DNA of 64,000 bases from Mycobacterium colombiense (GTDB taxonomy: Bacteria > Actinomycetota > Actinomycetes > Mycobacteriales > Mycobacteriaceae): the NCBI RefSeq assembly GCF_001953985.1, contig NZ_MBEI01000049.1:152851-216850 (forward strand), written 5' to 3'. The translations under genes were made by a program, and so were the position numbers. Under the pieces are notes generated by a model. The model searched no databases. It was not told the DNA's origin and saw nothing but the letters and a program-made list of their open reading frames with translations. Every line of letters starts with the position of its first letter. Within the stretch, counting starts at the first letter, position 1. Below are positions 17,312 to 25,043 of this stretch, piece after piece.

Positions 17312-17566
17312 ATGGTGATGGCGATGACTGAACCCAACGCGATGGATATCCACGAAGCCGGGCTGGCGCTGGATCTGCCCGACTTGATCTTCGAAACACG
17401 TGCCGGTGCCGGCATGAATCAGGCCCAATTGGCCGAGGCGCTGGGCACCACGCACGAAGCCGTCGCCGCGTGGGAGGACGGGACCGAAGTGCCCCGCGTC
17501 GACGTGCTGGAACGGCTGGCGCAGGTGTGCGGCAAGCGGTTGCACATCCGCATCGACGTCGACTGA
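17312..17566 (+). CDS. Small XRE-family helix-turn-helix protein
   Basis: An 84-residue protein made almost entirely of one Cro/C1-type HTH: helix 2 in QAQLAEALGT, recognition helix in HEAVAAWEDG, then the usual P-x-x-x-x-L-x-x-L closure (PRVDVLERLAQV) and a short beta tail HIRIDVD. Starts at 17312, 17318 or 17324 are all ATG in frame and no ribosome-binding site decides between them. It resembles antitoxin-type or single-domain regulators, but no toxin gene is adjacent. It follows htpX by 29 bases. The large palindrome at 17601–17640 lies 34 bases past its stop and could be its target or a terminator. Confidence 0.75.
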   Translation: MVMAMTEPNAMDIHEAGLALDLPDLIFETRAGAGMNQAQLAEALGTTHEAVAAWEDGTEVPRVDVLERLAQVCGKRLHIRIDVD

Positions 17567-17600
17567 CCGTTGCAGGGCGCTCTCTCCGGGTAATGAGTGA

Positions 17601-17640
17601 GCTCCGATTCCGATAGCGCATGCGCTAGCGGAATCGGAGC
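17601..17640. terminator. 40-bp near-perfect palindrome between convergent genes
   Basis: The left arm GCTCCGATTCCGATAGCGC (17601–17619) pairs with the right arm at 17622–17640 at 18 of 19 positions around a two-base centre. It lies between the stops of the XRE gene (plus) and the SulP gene (minus), the place of a bidirectional terminator. There is no T-run on either side, so it would be a non-canonical hairpin terminator. The extreme symmetry also fits a dimeric-protein operator. Confidence 0.6.
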
Positions 17641-17693
17641 AACCCATATGGTCCCCGGAGACCGTGCCAGAGCGGGCCCGCGCCCGACTCCAA

Positions 17694-19244
17694 TTACGCT
17701 GCGGCCTCGGGCCTTTGCGCGTCGACCAGCGGTTCGTCCGCGCCGCGGTCACCCGTCTCGATCAAACCCTGGATGTGAACCGTCCCGCCCGTCGCCTCAT
17801 GCTGATGCTGCCAGTCGGTAATCGCCTGGTGCGCAGCATGATCGAGGTAATGCACCGCAATGGCCACCGTCGCCGTCGCGCCCTGCGGAACCGATGCCAG
17901 CATCCGTGTCAGCCTCGGCAGCGCCAGGAAGGTGCATGCCGCGCCGTGGATGCTCACCCGCCATTCGTCGTCCACCGGCGTGGCTTCGATCTTGGCCCGG
18001 ATCACCCGCCAGCCGGTCAGCGTGATGGCCAGCGCGAGCCCGATCATGACCCCGTGCAGCAGGTTCAGGAAGATCACGCAGACGGCCGTCACGACGTACA
18101 CCGCGAGATCACCGTGCTTCATTGCGGTTTCGATGTGGGCCGGCTTGAGCAGCTGAATCCCGATGACGATGAGCAGACCGGCGAGGGCGGCGGTCGGGAT
18201 CTCCTCGACCAGCCCGGCGAACGGGATGGTGAACAACAGGATCCAGACACCGTGCATGATCGACGAAGCGCGGGATTTGGCCCCCGCGTTGACATTTGTC
18301 GAGCTGCGGACGATGACACCGGTGATCGGGAGCCCGCCTACGGTGCCCGACACGATATTGGCGGCGCCCTGCCCCACCAGCTCGCGGTTGAAATCGGTGC
18401 GTGGCCCGTTGTGCATCCGGTCGACCGACACCGCCGACAGCAGGCTCTCGACGCTGGCGATGAGCGCCACCGTGATCACCCCGATCGCGAACGCGCCCCA
18501 GTTGCCGTGGGGAAGATCGGGCAATCGCAGCGCGTCCAGCGGTGACCCCTCGAGGTCGATCCGGCGCACGTGGAATGGGAAGACCACCGAGATCACCGTC
18601 ACCGCCACGATGGCGACCAGGGGACCGGGAATGCGGCGCACCTTGGCCGGAACCCAGCGCCACGCCACCAGGATGACGATCACCAGCACCCCGAGGATCA
18701 CGCCCGGGCGGTGCGCGCCGATGATCTGGCCGGGCAGTCCGATGAGGTTGTGCCAGGCCGTGCTCTTGGATTTCCCGCCGAGCAGCACGTGCGCCTGCTG
18801 CAGGGCGATCGTGATGCCGATGCCGGCCAGCATCGCGTGCACGACGACCGGTGAAATCGCCAGGGCGGCGCGCGCAACCCGGCTGAGCCCCAGCAGAACC
18901 TGTACGACTCCGGCGGCGACGGTGATCAAGCACGTGACGCCCCAACCGAAGTCGGAGACCAGGCCGGCGACAACCACGGTCAGCCCGGCCGCGGGACCAC
19001 TGACCTGAAGCGGGGACCCACCCAACGCGCCGACGATGATTCCGCCGACGATCGCGGCGATCAGGCCGGCGAGCACCGGGGCGTTGGACGCGATCGCGAT
19101 CCCCAATGACAGCGGGAGTGCGACCAGGAAGACCACCAGTGATGACGGCAGGTCGTGCCGGATGACGCCGCGCAGCCGATCGATGCGCGGTTGGGGCCCG
19201 TTTTCTGAACGGGTTCGGCCATCCGCCTGTTCAACGTTGTGCAT
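17694..19244 (-). CDS. SulP-family anion transporter with STAS domain
   Basis: A 516-residue SLC26/SulP transporter. Residues about 25–410 contain roughly ten to twelve hydrophobic segments, with the family signature near the N-terminus (APVLAGLIAAIVGGIIVGAL, SPLQVSGPAAG) and a conserved central stretch (NRELVGQGAANIVSG, GGLPITGVIVRSS). About 420–516 is a STAS-like domain (WRVSIHGAACTFLALPRL). Substrates in the family include sulfate and bicarbonate; the sequence does not settle which. ATG 19244 has GAGGGA upstream. The 240-base upstream region holds a GlnR-like box and an OmpR-style direct repeat, listed separately, suggesting nitrogen or envelope-stress control. It is an insertion relative to the htpX–gpdA1 junction of M. 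tuberculosis. Confidence 0.9.
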   Translation of the reverse strand: MHNVEQADGRTRSENGPQPRIDRLRGVIRHDLPSSLVVFLVALPLSLGIAIASNAPVLAGLIAAIVGGIIVGALGGSPLQVSGPAAGLTVVVAGLVSDFGWGVTCLITVAAGVVQVLLGLSRVARAALAISPVVVHAMLAGIGITIALQQAHVLLGGKSKSTAWHNLIGLPGQIIGAHRPGVILGVLVIVILVAWRWVPAKVRRIPGPLVAIVAVTVISVVFPFHVRRIDLEGSPLDALRLPDLPHGNWGAFAIGVITVALIASVESLLSAVSVDRMHNGPRTDFNRELVGQGAANIVSGTVGGLPITGVIVRSSTNVNAGAKSRASSIMHGVWILLFTIPFAGLVEEIPTAALAGLLIVIGIQLLKPAHIETAMKHGDLAVYVVTAVCVIFLNLLHGVMIGLALAITLTGWRVIRAKIEATPVDDEWRVSIHGAACTFLALPRLTRMLASVPQGATATVAIAVHYLDHAAHQAITDWQHQHEATGGTVHIQGLIETGDRGADEPLVDAQRPEAAA

Positions 19245-19283
19245 CGGTCGCGTCCCTCGTTAGGTGTTAGCGGGGGATGTGCG

Positions 19284-19301
19284 ATATTCGCCCCATATTC
19301 G
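19284..19301. promoter_or_regulatory. 7-4-7 direct repeat upstream of the SulP gene
   Basis: ATATTCG at 19284–19290 is repeated exactly at 19295–19301, an 11-base period with a four-base spacer. This spacing is that of OmpR-family response-regulator boxes such as mycobacterial PhoP and RegX3, but the bases do not match their consensus as I know it. It lies 40–57 bases upstream of the SulP start. Confidence 0.4.
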
Positions 19302-19306
19302 GCCTA

Positions 19307-19322
19307 GTTACCTCTTCGTAAC
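19307..19322. promoter_or_regulatory. GlnR-like box upstream of the SulP gene
   Basis: GTTAC, six bases (CTCTTC), GTAAC. This fits the actinobacterial GlnR pattern GTnAC-n6-GnAAC, and being palindromic it fits on both strands. It lies 63–78 bases before the ATG of the SulP gene and 165 bases beyond the gpsA stop, so it can only serve SulP. Binding is inferred. Confidence 0.45.
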
Positions 19323-19486
19323 GTGTTGGCGTACAGGCGATTACACCGGGCTGACCTGCAACGTCGCGCCCGGAAACTCCTGATCGCCTGCAACGACGGT
19401 AATTTGCTGGCAAAGGCCGGTCAAGCCGACGGGCCCTGCCCATAGAGAACGCAAAGATTTGAATTACCTGGCGTTAACCAACCAGT

Positions 19487-20512
19487 TCAGAAGCCCGAGC
19501 CGTGCACCTCATGGCCTGGAACCTCGGCGATCAGGCCCCGATAGGCCTGCTCGACGGACGAGCCGTGGTTGATCACGGCGTCGACCTCACGGGCGATCGG
19601 CATGGTGAGGCCGAATTCGTTGGCAAACTCCATGATCACGCTGGCGGCCTTGACGCCCTCGGCGACCTGGTTCATCGAGGCGATGATCTCGTCGATTGGC
19701 TTGCCCGCCCCCAGTTGTTCACCGACGTGCCGGTTGCGGCTGCGCTGGCTGGTACAGGTGACGATGAGGTCGCCCAGCCCGGCCAGGCCCGGGAAGGTGT
19801 CCGGATGGCCGCCCAGGGCGACGCCCAGCTTGGTCATCTCGCGCAGCGCGCGGGCGATCACCAGCGCGCGGGTGTTCTCGCCGATGCCCAGCGAGTAGCC
19901 CATCCCGACCGAGATGGCGTAGACGTTCTTCAGCGCCCCGGCCATCTCCACCCCGATGACGTCGTCGGTGGTGTACACGCGGAAGCGCCGGGTGCGGAAC
20001 AGGCCCGACAGTCGGGTCGCCAGATGCTGGTCGGGCATCGCCAGCACCGCCGCCGCGGCGTAGCCCTCGCCGACCTCGCGCGCAATGTTCGGTCCGGCCA
20101 GGATGCCCGCCGGGTGTCCGGGCAGCGTCTCCTCGATGATCTGCGACATCCGCATGTTGGTGCCCTGCTCGAGCCCCTTGACCAGCGACACCACCGGCAC
20201 CCACGGCCGCAGCTCCTTGGCCAGCTCGCTCAGCACACCCCGAAAGCCGTGCGAGGGAACGCCCATCACGACGACGTCGGCGGAGTTCGCCGCCTCGGCG
20301 AAGTCGGTGGTGGCGCGCAGGGTGTCGCTCAGCACGACGTCGTTGCCGAGGTACCGGCTGTTGCGATGGTTCTCGTTGATGTCGCTGGCGGTCGCCTCGG
20401 AGCGCACCCACTGCAGCGTCGGGCCGCGACGCGCGCAGATTGATGCCACGGTGGTGCCCCAGGAACCGCCACCGAGGACAACGACTTTGGGTTCGCGCTT
20501 CTCAGATGCCAT
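19487..20512 (-). CDS. gpsA: Glycerol-3-phosphate dehydrogenase [NAD(P)+]
   Basis: A 341-residue enzyme that reduces dihydroxyacetone phosphate to glycerol 3-phosphate for phospholipid synthesis. The dinucleotide motif GGGSWGTT is at residues 14–21, the conserved LAGPNIAREVGEG follows, the catalytic lysine is in ALKNVYAI, and the C-terminal domain holds GLGDLIVTCTSQRSRN. The gene is called gpdA1 in M. tuberculosis (Rv0564c), where a second paralog exists elsewhere. ATG 20512 is followed by a short polar N-terminus (ASEKREPK). The flavin monooxygenase gene lies 61 bases upstream on the same strand. Confidence 0.96.
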   Translation of the reverse strand: MASEKREPKVVVLGGGSWGTTVASICARRGPTLQWVRSEATASDINENHRNSRYLGNDVVLSDTLRATTDFAEAANSADVVVMGVPSHGFRGVLSELAKELRPWVPVVSLVKGLEQGTNMRMSQIIEETLPGHPAGILAGPNIAREVGEGYAAAAVLAMPDQHLATRLSGLFRTRRFRVYTTDDVIGVEMAGALKNVYAISVGMGYSLGIGENTRALVIARALREMTKLGVALGGHPDTFPGLAGLGDLIVTCTSQRSRNRHVGEQLGAGKPIDEIIASMNQVAEGVKAASVIMEFANEFGLTMPIAREVDAVINHGSSVEQAYRGLIAEVPGHEVHGSGF

Positions 20513-20573
20513 GGCGATCAGCGTATTGCGGACACCTGCGATTTAGTAGCAGTTCACAAACACTCAGACCGGG

Positions 20574-22079
20574 CTAGCCGGCCAGCGGTGCGCGGTCGTC
20601 GACGCGGCCGAACACCATCGCCTCCTCGATCCGGTCGAACCGGTAGTCGAGGGCGTCGGCCAGATAGTTCTGCCGCACGTTCCACGGCCGCTTGGTGCCC
20701 GACTTCGGCAGCAAGTGCACCGAGCGCAACACGTAGCCGGCGTTGATGTCCCACGACGGCTTCTCGGTCATCGGCTCGTTGCCGCGATGCGGGGCGGCGT
20801 GGGTGTAGCCGTGAGAGGCCATGTGTTCCATCAGCTTTGCCGTGGCGCGGGCGGTGATGTCGGCGCGCAGCGTCCACGACGCGTTGGTGTAGCCCACACA
20901 CCAGAACAGGTTCGGCACGTCTTCGAGCATGTGTGCTTTGTAGACGAACCGGTCGCTGGTCTTGATCTCGGTGCCGTCCAGGCTGATCGCGGCACCGCCC
21001 AGCGCCTGCAGTTGCAGCCCGGTGGCGGTGACGATGATGTCGGCGTCGAGGTGCCCGCCGGATTTCAGTGCGATGCCGGTCGCGTCGAAATGGTCGATGT
21101 GGTCGGTGACCACCTCGGCGCCGCCCGCGGTGATGGCGTTGTACAGGTCCGCGTCGGGGATCAGGCACATCCGCTGGTCCCATGGGTTGTAGCGCGGCTT
21201 GAAGTGGGTGTCGACGTCGTAGCCGGCGGGCAGGCTGCTGATCGCCTTGCGCCGCAGCAGCCATCGCACCAGCCCGGGCGCCTTGCGGGACAAGGCGAAG
21301 AACACCGCCTCGGTCAGGGCGCTGTACATGCGGATGACGAGATGAGCAGGCTTGCGGGGCAACAGCTTTCGAGAGATCGCGGCGACGGCGCCGTACTTGG
21401 ACGCCGAAATGAGATAGGTCGGCGAGCGTTGCAGCATGGTGACTTTCGCGGCGCGGTCCGACAACGACGGCAGCAGCGTGACCGCGGTCGCCCCGCTGCC
21501 GATCACCACGACCCTCTTGCCGGCGTAGTCGAGGCCCTCGGGCCAGTGCTGCGGGTGCACCATGGTGCCCTCGAATTGCTCGATGCCGGGGAAGTCGGGG
21601 GTGTAGCCCTCGTCGTAGTTGTAGTAGCCGCTGCCGAAGAACAGGAAGCGCGCGCGGTACAGCTTGCGGGCGCCGTCCTGCTCGACGGTGACCGTCCAGG
21701 TGTCGGTGGCGGAGTCCCAGTCGGCCGAGCGCACGTAGCTGTTGAACCGGATGTGCCGGTCGATGCCGTACTTGCGCGCGGTGGCGGCCAGGTACTCGCG
21801 GATGTGCACGCCGTCGGCGACGCCCTCTCGGCGGGTCCACGGTTCGAACGGGAACGACAGCGTGAAGATGCTGCTGTCGGAGCGCACCCCGGGGTAGCGG
21901 AACAGGTCCCACGTCCCGCCGATCTGCGCGCGCCGCTCCAGGACGGTGTACGTCATGTGCGGATTGCGCTCGGTGATCCGGTAGGCCGCGTCGATGCCGG
22001 AGATGCCGGCACCGACGATGATCACGTCGGAGTATCCGGCCTCGGCGTTATCGGCGGCTTCCTGGGGAGTCACGGTCAT
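20574..22079 (-). CDS. Baeyer-Villiger-type flavin monooxygenase (Rv0565c-like)
   Basis: A 501-residue flavoprotein with FAD motif GAGISGIDAA near residue 23, the Baeyer-Villiger fingerprint FEGTMVHPQHWP (F-x-G-x3-H-x3-W) near 150, and the NADP motif GSGATAVTL just after. It should insert oxygen next to ketones or oxidise heteroatoms using NADPH and O2. The counterpart Rv0565c is a relative of EthA, the activator of ethionamide-class drugs; a similar drug-activating ability has been proposed for Rv0565c, but I cannot judge it for this protein. Start ATG 22079. Transcribed in the same direction as gpsA and yajQ with gaps of about 60 and 100 bases. Confidence 0.92.
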   Translation of the reverse strand: MTVTPQEAADNAEAGYSDVIIVGAGISGIDAAYRITERNPHMTYTVLERRAQIGGTWDLFRYPGVRSDSSIFTLSFPFEPWTRREGVADGVHIREYLAATARKYGIDRHIRFNSYVRSADWDSATDTWTVTVEQDGARKLYRARFLFFGSGYYNYDEGYTPDFPGIEQFEGTMVHPQHWPEGLDYAGKRVVVIGSGATAVTLLPSLSDRAAKVTMLQRSPTYLISASKYGAVAAISRKLLPRKPAHLVIRMYSALTEAVFFALSRKAPGLVRWLLRRKAISSLPAGYDVDTHFKPRYNPWDQRMCLIPDADLYNAITAGGAEVVTDHIDHFDATGIALKSGGHLDADIIVTATGLQLQALGGAAISLDGTEIKTSDRFVYKAHMLEDVPNLFWCVGYTNASWTLRADITARATAKLMEHMASHGYTHAAPHRGNEPMTEKPSWDINAGYVLRSVHLLPKSGTKRPWNVRQNYLADALDYRFDRIEEAMVFGRVDDRAPLAG

Positions 22080-22183
22080 CGTGAACCTCGCTCAAGTTGT
22101 GGGACTCGTCACTAGCCTAAAGACCCACCGGTTGGTCGGGCTAATAACGCGCGAATCAGCGTCACGACGTGCCAACTGCGCCG

Positions 22184-22675
22184 TCAGCGGTAGTTGACGA
22201 ACTGCAGCGCGACGTCCAGGTCGGCCTGCTTGAGCAGGGCTTGGACGGCCTGCAGATCGTCACGCTTTTTGCTGGTGACCCGGATTTCCTCGCCCTGGAT
22301 CTGGGTCTTGACGGACTTGGGGCCGTCGTCGCGGATCAGCTTGGTGATCTTCTTGGCATTCTCGCTGCTGATGCCCTGCTTGAGGGTGCCGTTGATCTTG
22401 TAGGTCTTGCCGGAGGCGTGCGGTTCGCCGGCGTCGAAGGCCTTCATCGAGATGTCACGCCGGATCAGCTTCTCCTTGAAGACGTCGACGGCCGCCTTGA
22501 CGCGTTCCTCGGTGGACGACGTCAGCTCGATAGCCTCGTCGCCCTTCCAGGCGATTGTGGTGTCGGTGCCGCGGAAGTCGAAACGGGTGGCCAACTCCTT
22601 GGCGGCCTGGTTGAGCGCGTTGTCGACCTCCTGGCGATCCACTTTGCTGACGATGTCGAACGATGAGTCCGCCAT
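22184..22675 (-). CDS. YajQ-family nucleotide-binding protein
   Basis: A 163-residue protein matching YajQ/UPF0234 from end to end: it opens [20 protein letters not shown], continues [11 protein letters not shown] and ends [19 protein letters not shown]. The fold is two ferredoxin-like domains; some homologues bind cyclic di-GMP, and others were described as RNA- or tRNA-associated. Rv0566c holds the same place in M. tuberculosis. Start ATG 22675. The tRNA-Tyr gene is on the opposite strand, beginning 69 bases past the start codon. Confidence 0.95.
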   Translation of the reverse strand: MADSSFDIVSKVDRQEVDNALNQAAKELATRFDFRGTDTTIAWKGDEAIELTSSTEERVKAAVDVFKEKLIRRDISMKAFDAGEPHASGKTYKINGTLKQGISSENAKKITKLIRDDGPKSVKTQIQGEEIRVTSKKRDDLQAVQALLKQADLDVALQFVNYR

Positions 22676-22744
22676 GCATTTCGTCCCTTCACTCGGTGAT
22701 AGGCGTTTGTGCTTTGTCTACTCGCTCGTTGTAACCTGTCTGGC

Positions 22745-22828
22745 GGCAGGTTGCCCGAGCGGCCAATGGGAGCGGACTGTAAATCCGTCGCGAAAGCTTC
22801 ACAGGTTCGAATCCTGTACCTGCCACCA
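22745..22828 (+). tRNA. tRNA-Tyr (anticodon GTA), CCA encoded
   Basis: The acceptor stem GGCAGGT (22745–22751) pairs fully with ACCTGCC (22818–22824). The anticodon loop CTGTAAA carries GTA at 22779–22781, decoding tyrosine. The T arm ACAGG-TTCGAAT-CCTGT is at 22801–22817. The long variable arm (around CGCGAAAGCTTC) is as expected for class II bacterial tRNA-Tyr. The discriminator base is A at 22825 and the CCA tail is encoded at 22826–22828. Confidence 0.97.
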
Positions 22829-22936
22829 AGGGGGCTACACAGTAGCTGCGGCGGCCCCGTCGAAAGCATCGGCCACCGCGTCCAGGTCGTCGGGGAAACG
22901 GGCGCGAACCTTGGACAATCCCAAGGCCGTTTCGAC

Positions 22937-23197
22937 TCAGCCGGCCGCCGCGAAGGTACTGCCCGCGCTGTCGGACAAGCTACGGTCAGCATCGGCGCGC
23001 GGTCCGCGAGGCCGCCTGGCGGTCGTGGGAACGATGGCCGAAGCTTCTGGTGCTGTGTCCACCGGCCCCGCCAGGGAGCGCGGGAAGCGGGTGAGTGTCG
23101 TCTCTACTAGAGGGCGACAGTAGTAACACACGACATCGGGACCGAGCGTGGGATAGCCGCACGCGGCGCAGAGATTGACCTCGTTGGCGATCGTCAC
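22937..23197 (-). CDS. Small zinc-ribbon hypothetical protein coupled to the GvpO-like gene
   Basis: An 86-residue protein whose N-terminus holds CAACGYPTLGPDVVCYYC, two CxxC pairs forming a likely zinc ribbon. The remaining 55 residues are Pro/Arg/Ala rich and probably disordered. The GTG start at 23197 overlaps the stop of the GvpO-like gene in a GTGA junction, so the two are almost certainly translated together. I do not recognise the family beyond the zinc ribbon. The low-complexity tail means the C-terminal boundary is supported only by the open frame. Confidence 0.65.
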   Translation of the reverse strand: MTIANEVNLCAACGYPTLGPDVVCYYCRPLVETTLTRFPRSLAGPVDTAPEASAIVPTTARRPRGPRADADRSLSDSAGSTFAAAG

Positions 23198-23520
23198 TTC
23201 GGCCCGTCACCATTCGCGTCGCCGTTTAGGGTCTGCTCTGTCTCCGCTTCAGGTGACAGGGCTTCGCCGCGCATATAGCGACGAGTTCGCCCGAACCACA
23301 ACAGTGTTCCGTCGAGATCCAGCTCGATTTCATATAGTGCGAGCATGTCCGCCGACGACGGAATCCGTCGTTCTTCGACAATTTCCGCTTCGACGATCCA
23401 GCCACCCTCGTCGTCGGGCTCTACCGCAGTGATCCGTTCCGGGTGGCGGCCAGTCATCTCGGTGATGTACCTGGGGGCTAGTCGGGCCGCTTCGCGCGCC
23501 ACTATTGATGAGTTTGACAT
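23194..23520 (-). CDS. GvpO-like gas-vesicle family protein (orphan)
   Basis: A 108-residue protein with the GvpO pattern: TGRHPERITAVEPDDEGGW, then the core VEERRIPSSADMLALYE and the end LLWFGRTRRYMRGE. GvpO is an accessory protein of actinobacterial gas-vesicle clusters. No GvpA, GvpF, GvpK or other gas-vesicle gene is seen in this window, so a vesicle role is doubtful and a stress role more plausible. The start is ATG 23520 with AGGTGAGG immediately upstream; a GTG three codons earlier is less likely. It overlaps the zinc-ribbon gene by four bases. Its 145-base upstream region holds AT-rich direct repeats, listed separately. Confidence 0.75.
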   Translation of the reverse strand: MSNSSIVAREAARLAPRYITEMTGRHPERITAVEPDDEGGWIVEAEIVEERRIPSSADMLALYEIELDLDGTLLWFGRTRRYMRGEALSPEAETEQTLNGDANGDGPK

Positions 23521-23573
23521 CGTCCTCACCTGCTCGAGACTTCGTCAAGTGCTAGTACCCCCGAGCACTGTTG

Positions 23574-23602
23574 GACAAACGTCAAATCTTAGACAAATCT
23601 TA
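23574..23602. promoter_or_regulatory. AT-rich direct repeats and shared 12-mer upstream of the GvpO-like gene
   Basis: CAAATCTTA occurs exactly at 23583–23591 and 23594–23602, an 11-base period like OmpR-family boxes. The overlapping 12-mer GACAAACGTCAA (23574–23585) recurs in inverse orientation at 25044–25055, before the small membrane-protein gene. Both copies precede minus-strand genes of the same stress-like cluster, so a common regulator is inferred. Confidence 0.45.
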
Positions 23603-23665
23603 ACCAAGTGACGTTCGGCAGCAGCTTCGGGCGCTCGTCGGGCGGTGAGCGATCCGCCAAGCCGG

Positions 23666-23956
23666 CTACCGGCGAAGTAACCCGCTACGGCGATAACGGC
23701 GCACCCGCACGGCTTCCCAGATCGCGATGAGGACGACGGCAACACCCACGCCGATCAATAACGGAATCCAGGCGATTCCACCATTGGCATTGTGGTATCC
23801 GAACTGACTGGCCACCCAGGAGCCGATCAACCCGCCCAAGGCCCCTAGTGCAACCGTCATAATGATGCCGATGTCTTGCTTACCAGGCATGACGAGACGC
23901 GCCACTAAACCGATGAACGCGCCCACGACGATGGCGATAACTATCGACCCGATCAT
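23666..23956 (-). CDS. GlsB/YeaQ/YmgE-family small membrane stress protein
   Basis: A 96-residue, three-helix membrane protein of the transglycosylase-associated (PF04226-type) family: helix 1 MIGSIVIAIVVGAFIGLVAR, followed by the signature VMPGKQDIGIIMTVALGALG, and a last helix (IPLLIGVGVAVVLIAIW) with a basic tail RVRRYRRSGLLRR. These proteins are small general-stress membrane proteins of unknown mechanism. ATG 23956 has an AGGA-type site (CAGGAG) upstream. It belongs to the run of small minus-strand genes from 22937 to 25026. Confidence 0.88.
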   Translation of the reverse strand: MIGSIVIAIVVGAFIGLVARLVMPGKQDIGIIMTVALGALGGLIGSWVASQFGYHNANGGIAWIPLLIGVGVAVVLIAIWEAVRVRRYRRSGLLRR

Positions 23957-23995
23957 TGCAACTCCTGTCCTAAATGCGCTGTCGCGCCTTCCATT

Positions 23996-24703
23996 TCACT
24001 TGCTGCGCGACTTCTCTCCGTCGCCCTGCGCCTGCGCTGTCTCGGCAGGCTCCTGCTCGCCCTGGGGCTGCCCGGTCTCGGCGGACTCCTGCTCGGTGCC
24101 TTCGTCGAGCGCACCCTCGGTGGTCCTCGCCCGTCCGAGCGCCGCCGTCCTGAAGATGAACTTCTGCCCGCCGATCGCCAGGTCGAGGAGCATGCCTCCG
24201 TCGTCGAACACGTAGATGGACGAGCCTGAACCGAAGCCCTTCGAGGCCTGCCCTCCGGCCTTGACCAACTCCACGGCCGCGTCGGCCGCGAAGGCGTACT
24301 TTCCCGCTTTGAACTTCTTGAGGGTGTCCTCGTCGTGGAAGACGACGAGCTCGTGGAAGGTCGTCCCACCGACCTGAACCCCGATCGTCAGCTCGACGAT
24401 GGCGGCGTATCCGGTCACGTGTTCGCCCTCGAACAGTTCGCCGATCCCATACGCGCCGCCGAGGACGAGCGACGCCCGGCCGATCGAGGGCACAACCGCG
24501 AAGCCGGCCGACTCATCCAGCTCCTGCTTCAGGTCCGGGTTCTTGCTCTGCACCTGCTCCAGCGCGGCGAGCGCATCGGCGTGCAGCACGGGGCCGAGGC
24601 TGGCCTCCTTCTGCAACGCCTCGAAAGGGTTGCCGCTGACGGCGTCGCCCACCGCTTTGACCGGTTTTTTCAGTCCATCGACGATGTCACGAAATTTCGA
24701 CAT
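23996..24703 (-). CDS. SYLF/YSC84-like lipid-binding domain protein
   Basis: A 235-residue protein with no signal peptide. Residues about 40–175 resemble the SYLF (YSC84/DUF500) domain: an entry helix (LHADALAALEQVQSKNPDLK), a conserved hydrophobic core (SAGFAVVPSIGRASLVLGGAYG), TIGVQVGG, and KYAFAADAAVELVKAGG with FVFDDGG-like GSSIYVFDDGGML. Some SYLF domains bind phosphoinositides or other lipids. Residues about 185–235 are a low-complexity acidic Gln/Glu tail with repeated ETGQPQGEQE-like units. Start ATG 24703 with an AAGGAAAG site. It lies 39 bases before the GlsB-like gene on the same strand. Family assignment is by pattern and is moderate. Confidence 0.72.
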   Translation of the reverse strand: MSKFRDIVDGLKKPVKAVGDAVSGNPFEALQKEASLGPVLHADALAALEQVQSKNPDLKQELDESAGFAVVPSIGRASLVLGGAYGIGELFEGEHVTGYAAIVELTIGVQVGGTTFHELVVFHDEDTLKKFKAGKYAFAADAAVELVKAGGQASKGFGSGSSIYVFDDGGMLLDLAIGGQKFIFRTAALGRARTTEGALDEGTEQESAETGQPQGEQEPAETAQAQGDGEKSRSK

Positions 24704-24738
24704 GTCTTTCCTTCTTAGATTGCGCTGAGTTTTGGGTC

Positions 24739-25026
24739 TTATTTCGCCGAGGGTGCCTGCTCCGGTATCGCATCGGCTGTCGCTGATGCCTGTTCTGTAC
24801 CTGCCGCAGATGCCGCTTCCGCTTCGGCTTTAGCCGCGCGTGTCAACTGCCTCCGCTTAACCCACAGCCAAACCGCCATTCCTATCGCACCGGCAGCAAA
24901 CAACACAGCGCCCACCACGATGGACCAACGGCTACGAATGCTCCGCTTCCAACGGCGCGTCAGTCGGGGCACCGAGCGGGGCCGACCGTGAGATAGCCGC
25001 ACGCCGGGCAAGGTATCGATGCTCAC
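24739..25026 (-). CDS. Small single-pass membrane protein
   Basis: A 95-residue protein with a basic N-terminal region (TRRWKRSIRSRW), one transmembrane helix (SIVVGAVLFAAGAIGMAVWLWV, about residues 37–58), and an Ala/Glu-rich cytosolic tail with repeated AEAEAASAAGTEQAS-like units. The GTG start at 25026 is preceded by GGAGG nine bases upstream, and the open frame beyond is unlike a protein. I do not recognise a family. It heads the run that continues with the SYLF-like and GlsB-like genes, 35 and about 780 bases further on. Confidence 0.68.
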   Translation of the reverse strand: MSIDTLPGVRLSHGRPRSVPRLTRRWKRSIRSRWSIVVGAVLFAAGAIGMAVWLWVKRRQLTRAAKAEAEAASAAGTEQASATADAIPEQAPSAK

Positions 25027-25043
25027 CGCCCCGCTCCTCCCAC

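Noticed and set aside
19502..20443. Plus-strand 313-codon open frame
   Set aside because: Antisense to gpsA, which has its NAD motif and full length.
20715..22115. Plus-strand 466-codon open frame
   Set aside because: Antisense to the flavin monooxygenase, whose FAD motif and Baeyer-Villiger fingerprint are intact.
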